Shown one piece after another: positions 1 to 5,397 of a DNA stretch of 5,397 bases (positions are counted from its first letter, which is position 1; each line of letters starts with the position of its first letter). Under the pieces are notes generated by a model. That model saw only the letters and a list, made by a program, of their open reading frames with translations. It ran no database searches and was not told where the DNA came from. The translations under genes and the position numbers were made by a program. The stretch comes from Anaerolineae bacterium (GTDB lineage Bacteria; Chloroflexota; Anaerolineae; J102), in NCBI GenBank assembly GCA_015493675.1, contig WGCR01000320.1, positions 1-5,397 on the forward strand, written 5' to 3'.

Positions 1-437
1 GGCTGGTGGGAGCCATCCTCTTCGGCGGCTTTGCAGCCAGTTTCTTCTTCGTGTGGTTGTTCAGCGGCCATCGCGGGCGATTCCTCTGGGCGCTGATCCT
101 GGCGGGCGTGTTGGCGATCTTCGCCGCCGCTATCTTCACCTCGGGCCAAAACCAGCTCATGCTGCTGTTGTGGCCCGTGCTGCTGCTCCTCATCGGCCTT
201 TTCCTCATCGCCCGGGTCTTCTCTTCGGGGGAGAAGAAGCAGCCTCCCGCCGTCCCCATCGAATCGCTCACCCCCGCCCCCGATTCTGAGCCCGCAGAAG
301 AGGACGCCCCGGCCAAAATCCAGCTTCCCGACGCCATGCAGCCCCGCCCTGCGCCCGAAGCCCCGCCCGAGCCGCCCAGTGATGAGCCGCTGGACATCGA
401 AGTCATCGAGCCTGAAGTCGAGGATGAGACCCCATAA
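1..437 (+). CDS. Small multi-pass membrane protein with Pro/Glu-rich tail (5' end cut by window)
   Basis: The frame is open to the left edge (the first whole codon is at base 3), so the true start probably lies outside; the GTG at 6 is only the first start-like codon seen. Numbering from that GTG, three hydrophobic segments lie at about residues 2-20, 26-45 and 51-71. They are followed by a soluble tail (73-143) dominated by Pro, Glu, Asp and Ala. Positive charges in the HRGR loop and just after the third segment put that loop and the tail in the cytoplasm by the positive-inside rule. The third segment (LLLWPVLLLLIGLFLIAR) resembles the W-P-L-L-L-I-x-G-L repeat of small LiaI/LiaF-like or DUF5668-type membrane proteins; this is a resemblance, not a firm assignment. 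The stop TAA (435-437) lies inside the next gene, in another frame, which suggests co-transcription and coupled translation. Function is unknown. Confidence 0.75.
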   Translation, partial: LVGAILFGGFAASFFFVWLFSGHRGRFLWALILAGVLAIFAAAIFTSGQNQLMLLLWPVLLLLIGLFLIARVFSSGEKKQPPAVPIESLTPAPDSEPAEEDAPAKIQLPDAMQPRPAPEAPPEPPSDEPLDIEVIEPEVEDETP

Positions 438-1218
438 CCTCACCCTGGCTCTGGCCCAGACAGACATCGCGCTGGGCGACAAGGCCGCGAATCTGGCCCG
501 AGGCCGCGAGCTGGCCGCGCAGGCCGCAGCGCGAAGCGCTGATCTGCTGATTTTCCCCGAGCTGTGGACCACGGGCTACGATATGGCCCGAGCCGCGGCA
601 CTGGCCGAGCCTATCCCCCATGGCCCCACCGCCCGCGCGCTCTCGGCCTGGGCGCGCGAATTCGGTTTGTGGATCGCCGGCTCGATGCTGGAGCAGACGC
701 CCGAGGGCGTATTCAACGCCGCGGCGCTGTTCGGGCCCGAGGGGCAAATCCTGGGGCCGTATCGCAAAATCCACCGCTTCGGGCCCATGGCCGAGGATCG
801 CTGGCTGGAGGCGGGCTGCGAGCCCGGCCTCTTCGACCCGCCTTGGGGCAAAACCGGCGTGGGCATCTGCTACGATTTGCGCTTCCCCGAGCTGTTTCGC
901 GGCTACGCCCTGGCGGGCGCCCGCTTGATCCTGCTGCCCAGCGAATGGCCGCATCCCCGGCTGCATCACTGGCGCACGCTGGTGCAGGCCCGGGCCATCG
1001 AAAACCAGTGCTTCGTGGCCGCAGTCAACCGCGCGGGCAGCGACCGGGAGAACGCGTTTTGCGGGCATTCGATGTTGGTCGGGCCCTGGGGCGAGATCAT
1101 CGCCGAGGCGGAGGAATTGCCCGCCCTGCTCATCGCTACCATCGATCTGACCGAGGTCAACAACGCCCGTCGGCGCATTCCCGTGCTGGCCGACCGCCGC
1201 CCGGCGTGTTATGAGTAG
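424..1218 (+). CDS. Carbon-nitrogen hydrolase (nitrilase superfamily), Nit2/omega-amidase-like
   Basis: A 264-residue single-domain protein of usual length for this superfamily, which hydrolyses carbon-nitrogen bonds of amides through a Glu-Lys-Cys centre. The motifs are in order: Glu46 in LIFPELWTTGYD, Lys115 in GPYRKIHRFG and nucleophile Cys149 in GVGICYDLRFPEL. The second catalytic Glu may be Glu124. The stretch HHWRTLVQARAIENQCFVAAVNRAG (182-205) and the C-terminal RIPVLADRRPACYE are typical of the Nit2/YafV branch, whose known members act as omega-amidases on alpha-ketoglutaramate or related keto-amides, or as deaminated-glutathione amidases. The actual substrate cannot be read here. No signal peptide is seen, so it is probably cytoplasmic. 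The ATG at 424 is chosen because family homology begins immediately after it (NLTLALAQTDI); the frame stays open to an ATG at 379, but those 15 extra residues look non-native and would deepen the overlap. A GAAG six bases upstream is at best a weak ribosome site. The 14-base overlap with the membrane protein gene suggests translational coupling. Confidence 0.92.
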   Translation: MRPHNLTLALAQTDIALGDKAANLARGRELAAQAAARSADLLIFPELWTTGYDMARAAALAEPIPHGPTARALSAWAREFGLWIAGSMLEQTPEGVFNAAALFGPEGQILGPYRKIHRFGPMAEDRWLEAGCEPGLFDPPWGKTGVGICYDLRFPELFRGYALAGARLILLPSEWPHPRLHHWRTLVQARAIENQCFVAAVNRAGSDRENAFCGHSMLVGPWGEIIAEAEELPALLIATIDLTEVNNARRRIPVLADRRPACYE

Positions 1219-1301
1219 ATGTTGGATACTGGATGCCAGGTATTGGGTATTGTCAACTTCCTTCAACCAGTATCCAATACCCAATACCAAATATCCAATG
1301 A
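1219..1301. repeat. Inverted pair of heptamer-repeat arrays (consensus CCARTAY)
   Basis: The right half (1267-1301) reads as five 7-base units: ccagtat, ccaatac, ccaatac, caaatat, ccaatga. The reverse complement of the left half (1253 down to 1219) also reads as five units: acaatac, ccaatac, ctggcat, ccagtat, ccaacat. The two halves form a perfect 14-base inverted repeat (1239-1252 with 1275-1288, 22-base loop), and an outer 7-base helix is possible (1222-1228 with 1292-1298). An alternative 11-base pairing joins 1222-1232 with 1267-1277. The block starts one base after the amidohydrolase stop and is AT-richer than its surroundings. There is no T-run after the hairpin, so it is not a classical intrinsic terminator. 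It resembles the short tandemly repeated repetitive sequences known from cyanobacteria in having a 7-base period and CCAAT-type units. Function is unknown. Confidence 0.75.
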
Positions 1302-1340
1302 ATCTACAAAACAAACTCATCCTCATCGCTCTAATCGTAG

Positions 1341-1346
1341 TACAAT
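1341..1346 (+). promoter_or_regulatory. Candidate -10 box (TACAAT) for a leaderless Nudix transcript
   Basis: TACAAT matches the -10 consensus TATAAT in five of six positions, and six bases separate it from the ATG at 1353. That places the expected transcription start at or next to the A of the start codon. No -35 resembling TTGACA stands 16-18 bases upstream (catcct at 1318-1323) and there is no TG extension. No Shine-Dalgarno sequence precedes the ATG, which fits a leaderless mRNA. The assignment rests on one hexamer and its spacing. Confidence 0.45.
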
Positions 1347-1352
1347 AGCGCC

Positions 1353-1910
1353 ATGAAACCCAAACCCTGGACATTACTCGAATCAGAATACCTTATTCAG
1401 GATGATTGGCTGAAGCTGCGCGGCGACGCCTGCCGCCTGCCCGATGGCCGCATCATCCGCCCCTACTACGTGCTCGAATATCCCGATTGGGTGCACGTGG
1501 TCGCCATTACGCCGGCGCAGGAGCTTGTCCTCATCCAGCAATACCGCCACGGCACGCAAGAGGTAATCCTGGAAATACCGGGCGGAGTGATGGATGAGGC
1601 TGATGAATCGCCCTTGGCTGCAGCAAAACGGGAATTGAGGGAAGAAACGGGCTACGGCAGCGAGACGTTTCAGTTTTTGGGCGATGTCAATCCCAATCCC
1701 GCCAGCCAAACCAACACCAATCACTTTTTTCTGGCCACCAACGCCAGGCTGGAGGCGGCGCAGAGTTTGGATGAAAACGAAGATATCGAGGTTGTGCTGA
1801 CGCCGCTGAGCGAGGTGCTCGACCTGATGCGTAAGGGGGTGTTCCGCCAAACGCTGAACGTCAGTGCGCTTTTCTTTGCCTTGGATCGATTGGGCTATGT
1901 CCGCGCCTGA
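1353..1910 (+). CDS. Nudix hydrolase, ADP-ribose pyrophosphatase-like
   Basis: A 185-residue protein of usual length for ADP-ribose/nucleoside-diphosphate-sugar pyrophosphatases of the Nudix family, which cleave X-linked nucleoside diphosphates using divalent metal bound by the Nudix box. The box is at about residues 77-101, ending in REL-REETGY (Arg93, Glu94, Glu97, Glu98, Gly100). The preceding LIQQYRHGTQEVILEIPGG (60-78) is the characteristic lead-in of the ADPRase group (QYR...E..LEIPGG). The spacing from Gly78 to Glu85 is one residue longer than the textbook GX5E; the metal-binding REXXEE core is intact. The N-terminal part (res 1-50) forms the usual beta-strand domain. There is no signal peptide, so it is probably cytoplasmic. 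The ATG at 1353 is the natural start: sequence before it is intergenic and a -10-like box lies six bases upstream. The exact substrate (ADP-ribose, sugar nucleotide or other) cannot be fixed from sequence. Confidence 0.92.
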   Translation: MKPKPWTLLESEYLIQDDWLKLRGDACRLPDGRIIRPYYVLEYPDWVHVVAITPAQELVLIQQYRHGTQEVILEIPGGVMDEADESPLAAAKRELREETGYGSETFQFLGDVNPNPASQTNTNHFFLATNARLEAAQSLDENEDIEVVLTPLSEVLDLMRKGVFRQTLNVSALFFALDRLGYVRA

Positions 1911-2037
1911 TGTCTCTGCCTTGGTGATGCTGGTTCCCGAAGCGTAGCGGTTGCGCCGCGCGAGTCTGCACCTGCACGCACGCGAGGCCACACTGCTGGT
2001 CAGCCCATCCCCAATATCCAATACCCCCAAACACCCC
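1911..2037. other. Intergenic gap between Nudix and epimerase genes
   Basis: This 127-base stretch has no supportable gene. Its first 90 bases are GC-rich, with only very short self-complementary stretches (for example gcgg/ccgc around a 5-base loop) and no T-run, so I do not call a terminator. No tRNA-like fold and no promoter pair is convincing. The last 34 bases hold the heptamer-repeat block listed separately. Confidence 0.5.
2004..2031. repeat. Second, shorter block of the CCAATAY heptamer repeat
   Basis: Two clean consecutive units, ccaatat (2011-2017) and ccaatac (2018-2024), are flanked by degenerate units cccatcc (2004-2010) and ccccaaa (2025-2031). The 10-mer aatatccaat (2013-2022) also occurs exactly at 1290-1299 in the larger array. 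The block ends six bases before the epimerase ATG, where a ribosome-binding site would normally be, and it contains no purine-rich Shine-Dalgarno motif. It probably belongs to the same dispersed intergenic repeat as the 1219-1301 array. Confidence 0.55.
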
Positions 2038-3042
2038 ATGAAATTGAAAAACAAGACCATCCTCATCACCGGAGCCACCGGTTTTATTGGCGGGCATCTG
2101 GCCCGCAGGCTGCAAACGCAAGAGAAGGCGCAGGTGCGGGCGTTGGTGCGCTCGCCGCAGAAAGCCGCGCCCCTGGCAGCCCTGGGCGTCGAGATCGTCC
2201 CGGGCGACATCACCGACCCGGACGCGGTGCGGGAAGCCACCCGCGGGGCCGACATCGTCTATCACGCCGCGGCCTGGGCCGATGAGCAGGGCGATCGGGA
2301 CGCGGTGTGGGCGGTGAATGTGGACGGCACGCAGCATGTGCTGGATGCGGCCATCGCTGAAAATGTGCAGCGTTTCATCCATCTCAGCTCCTGCGCCGTC
2401 TACGGCTCGCTGCAACAATTGGATATCGATGAGACCACGCCTCCCCGCAGGACGGGTCGGGTCTATCACGACTCCAAAGTCGCGGCCGAGGAGCGGGTGT
2501 TCGCCGCCTATCGGGAGAGCGGCCTGCCCGTGGTCGTGGCCCGCCCCTCCCAGGTCTACGGCCCTGGCTCGCCCCAGTTCACGGTGCGCGTCATCGAAGC
2601 GGTGAAAGCAGGCAAGATCATCCTGGTGGATGGCGGCAAACACAACTTCAAGCCCATCTACATCGACAATCTCATCGACGCCCTGGTGTTGTGCGCCACG
2701 GTGGACGCGGCCGTGGGCGAGGCCATGAACATCACCGACGGCGGGCCTGTGCCCTGGAAGGATTTTTTCGGGGCCTACGGGCGCATGGTCGGCGTCGATT
2801 CCTTTCCCTCAGCGCCCTACCCCGCTGCCTACGCCTACGCCATCTTCAAAGAAATGATAAGTAAGGTCACGGGCAAGCGCTCCAGCATCAACCGCGAAGT
2901 GGTCAAGACCTTCCACAGCCACAACAGTTTCAGCAACGCCAAGGCCCGCCGCGTCCTTGGCTGGGCGCCCGCGGTCGATTTCGAAGAGGGGATGCGTCGC
3001 ACCGAGGCCTGGCTGCGAGAAGAAGGATATCTTGAGAACTAG
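2038..3042 (+). CDS. NAD(P)-dependent epimerase/dehydrogenase (extended SDR family)
   Basis: A 334-residue Rossmann-fold protein of usual length for extended short-chain dehydrogenases/reductases, which includes nucleotide-sugar epimerases, dihydroflavonol-reductase-like and 3-beta-hydroxysteroid-dehydrogenase-like enzymes. The glycine-rich cofactor loop TGATGFIG is at 11-18, the adenine-contacting GDITD at 56-60, the LSSCAVYG strand at 116-123 supplies the catalytic Ser, and YxxxK is Tyr143/Lys147, followed by VVVARPSQVYGPG (165-177). Strand 2 ends in RALVRS (34-39) with no acidic residue where NAD-preferring members often have Asp, so NADP use is plausible. The C-terminal HNSFSNAKARRVLGWAP (295-311) is typical of the 3-beta-HSD/DFR-like group, but the substrate is unknown. 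The ATG at 2038 is chosen because homology (KTILITGATG) starts right after it; the longer frame from 1951 would translate the repeat block and looks spurious. There is no Shine-Dalgarno sequence. It lies 46 bases before tmk and may be co-transcribed with it. Confidence 0.92.
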   Translation: MKLKNKTILITGATGFIGGHLARRLQTQEKAQVRALVRSPQKAAPLAALGVEIVPGDITDPDAVREATRGADIVYHAAAWADEQGDRDAVWAVNVDGTQHVLDAAIAENVQRFIHLSSCAVYGSLQQLDIDETTPPRRTGRVYHDSKVAAEERVFAAYRESGLPVVVARPSQVYGPGSPQFTVRVIEAVKAGKIILVDGGKHNFKPIYIDNLIDALVLCATVDAAVGEAMNITDGGPVPWKDFFGAYGRMVGVDSFPSAPYPAAYAYAIFKEMISKVTGKRSSINREVVKTFHSHNSFSNAKARRVLGWAPAVDFEEGMRRTEAWLREEGYLEN

Positions 3043-3088
3043 CCCCATCGGAGCGCACTTTTCATCCCACATTTTTCCACTTACGATT

Positions 3089-3709
3089 ATGACATTCATT
3101 ACATTCGAAGGCATCGAAGGCAGCGGCAAAACCACGCAGATCCGGCTGCTGATGGACTGGTTCAAGGCCCGCGACATCCGGGCGCTGCTCACCCGCGAGC
3201 CGGGAGGCACCAGCATCGGCGAGCAGGTCCGGGCTATCCTGCTCAACCCCATCAACACCGAGATGACGCCCGAAGCCGAGATTCTGCTCTTTTCCGCGGC
3301 CCGGGCCCAAATCGTGCGCGAGATCATCCGTCCCCGGCTGGCGGATGGCTGGATTGTCGTCTGCGATCGGTTTGCAGACAGCACCCTGGCCTATCAGGGC
3401 TACGGGCATGGCCTGCCCATGGACGATCTGATGCGCATCACTGAGTTTGCCACGGGCGGTCTCTGGCCCGATCTCACGGTTTATCTTGATCTGGATGTGG
3501 AGACGGGCCTGCGGCGCAAGGCGGCCACGCCCGAAGAATGGAATCGCATGGAAGCCAAAGAGGTGGCGTTCCACAAACGGGTGCGGCAGGGCTACCAGGC
3601 CCTGGCTGCGCAAGCTCCCGGGCGCTGGCTGGTGGTGGATGCAGCTCAGCCGGTGGCGGCGATTCAGGAACAGATTCGGGCGCGGGTCAAAAAAGAAATT
3701 CGAAAATAA
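3089..3709 (+). CDS. tmk: Thymidylate kinase (dTMP kinase)
   Basis: A 206-residue enzyme that phosphorylates dTMP to dTDP with ATP, an essential cytoplasmic step in dTTP synthesis. The P-loop GIEGSGKT is at 8-15, the dTMP-binding TREPGG at 35-40, and the DRF-ADSTLAYQG signature at 93-104. VYLDLDVETGLRR (131-143) leads into the lid (about 139-155), which carries Arg142, Arg143, Lys144 and Arg153. A P-loop without Arg plus a basic lid is the pattern of E. coli-type bacterial enzymes. Length and all motifs are complete. The ATG at 3089 is fixed by homology (MTFITFEGIEG); the frame is open much further upstream, into the epimerase gene, but that extension is out-of-frame shadow. No Shine-Dalgarno sequence is seen: a GGAG lies more than 30 bases upstream, too far to act. 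The gap after the epimerase gene is 46 bases. The stop codon directly abuts the hairpin at 3710-3733. Confidence 0.97.
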   Translation: MTFITFEGIEGSGKTTQIRLLMDWFKARDIRALLTREPGGTSIGEQVRAILLNPINTEMTPEAEILLFSAARAQIVREIIRPRLADGWIVVCDRFADSTLAYQGYGHGLPMDDLMRITEFATGGLWPDLTVYLDLDVETGLRRKAATPEEWNRMEAKEVAFHKRVRQGYQALAAQAPGRWLVVDAAQPVAAIQEQIRARVKKEIRK

Positions 3710-3733
3710 AGAGCGCAGCCGAAGCCGCGCTCT
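3700..3733 (-). terminator. Intrinsic terminator of the AAA+/R3H ATPase gene (UUCG hairpin)
   Basis: Read on the - strand, bases 3733 down to 3710 form a 10-base-pair stem: seven pairs from agagcgc/gcgctct, then one G-U, one G-C and one C-G pair closing a UUCG tetraloop, the stable C(UUCG)G type. It is followed at once by TTATTTT (3709-3703), a U-rich tract. It lies 25 bases past the ATPase stop codon. On the + strand the same hairpin has an A-C mismatch, no UUCG loop and no T-run until ttttt at 3756-3760, so it should work mainly for - strand transcription. Its U-tract is the complement of the last tmk codons. Confidence 0.85.
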
Positions 3734-3758
3734 CTGATTCAGATTGCGTCGATTGTTT

Positions 3759-5348
<1,590 letters not shown>

Positions 5349-5397
5349 GGAATCGGTAAAGCGAATGTGATTGAAACAAGGGGGTAATATTTGGTTC
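5349..5397. other. Upstream region of the ATPase gene (no convincing promoter)
   Basis: This 49-base AT-richer stretch lies between the ATPase start and the window edge. On the - strand there is a TTGTTT (3 of 6 to the -35 consensus) but no -10 at proper spacing. On the + strand TAATAT (5385-5390) could be a -10 box for a divergent gene beyond the edge, but no -35 supports it. The ATPase promoter may lie outside the window or be of a form not recognised here. Confidence 0.35.

Noticed and set aside
1219..1301. CRISPR array or transposon end
   Set aside because: Repeat units are 7 bases with no spacers, no cas genes, no transposase and no target-site duplication are visible.
403..1374. Long antisense open frame opposite the amidohydrolase gene
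   Set aside because: It has no recognisable domain, is rich in Arg/Gly/Ala as expected for the complement of GC-rich coding DNA, and runs through the repeat array. The + strand frame has full nitrilase motifs.
1911..2000. tRNA or small RNA gene in the GC-rich gap
   Set aside because: No cloverleaf arms, no T-loop signature and no promoter/terminator pair could be found by eye.
1951..2037. 29-residue N-terminal extension of the epimerase
   Set aside because: It would translate the heptamer repeat and has no family similarity. The Rossmann fold begins just after the ATG at 2038.
1861..2643. Antisense open frames over the epimerase gene (also 1383-2255)
   Set aside because: No domain resemblance and low-complexity composition. 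They cross an intergenic gap and the true SDR gene on the + strand explains the region.
3082..3087. TACGAT as a -10 box for tmk
   Set aside because: It is one base from the ATG, so a transcript from it would start inside the coding region; tmk is more likely read from upstream.
5371..5390. TTGAAA and TAATAT as a + strand promoter pair
   Set aside because: The spacing is only 8 bases instead of about 17, so they cannot work as a standard -35/-10 pair. TAATAT alone is too weak at the window edge.

Overview
This is GC-rich bacterial chromosomal DNA of ordinary gene density. It holds six protein genes, five on the + strand followed by one convergent gene on the - strand. Nothing in it marks a phage, plasmid, transposon, CRISPR array or RNA gene. 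The gene content, especially the long Ycf45-like AAA+/R3H ATPase, and the AT-richer heptamer repeats between genes fit a Chloroflexota (Anaerolineae/Caldilineae-like) genome. That assignment is an inference from family resemblance and style, not a database result; cyanobacteria and some other phyla also carry such ATPases.

Layout. Bases 1-437 hold the 3' part of a small membrane protein gene with a Pro/Glu-rich tail. Its last 14 bases overlap a nitrilase-superfamily amidohydrolase (424-1218). A 134-base gap follows, containing an inverted pair of heptamer-repeat arrays and then a -10-like box directly in front of a Nudix hydrolase (1353-1910). A 127-base gap follows, with a smaller block of the same heptamer repeat touching the start of an extended-SDR NAD(P)-dependent epimerase/dehydrogenase (2038-3042). 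Thymidylate kinase tmk comes next (3089-3709). The convergent gene (3759-5348, - strand) encodes a 529-residue ATPase with a C-terminal R3H nucleic-acid-binding domain. The 49 bases between the last two genes carry a clear intrinsic terminator for the - strand. The final 49 bases are the upstream region of the ATPase gene.

How the genes fit together. Only the membrane protein/amidohydrolase pair looks tightly coupled. The amidohydrolase, Nudix enzyme and Tmk could all be called small-molecule or nucleotide housekeeping enzymes, but no single pathway is evident. None of the five visible gene starts has a convincing Shine-Dalgarno sequence, and the Nudix gene has the layout of a leaderless transcript. 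I did not find a convincing new multi-gene system. The items most worth a second look are the heptamer repeat, the poorly understood AAA+/R3H ATPase and the apparent absence of Shine-Dalgarno signals.
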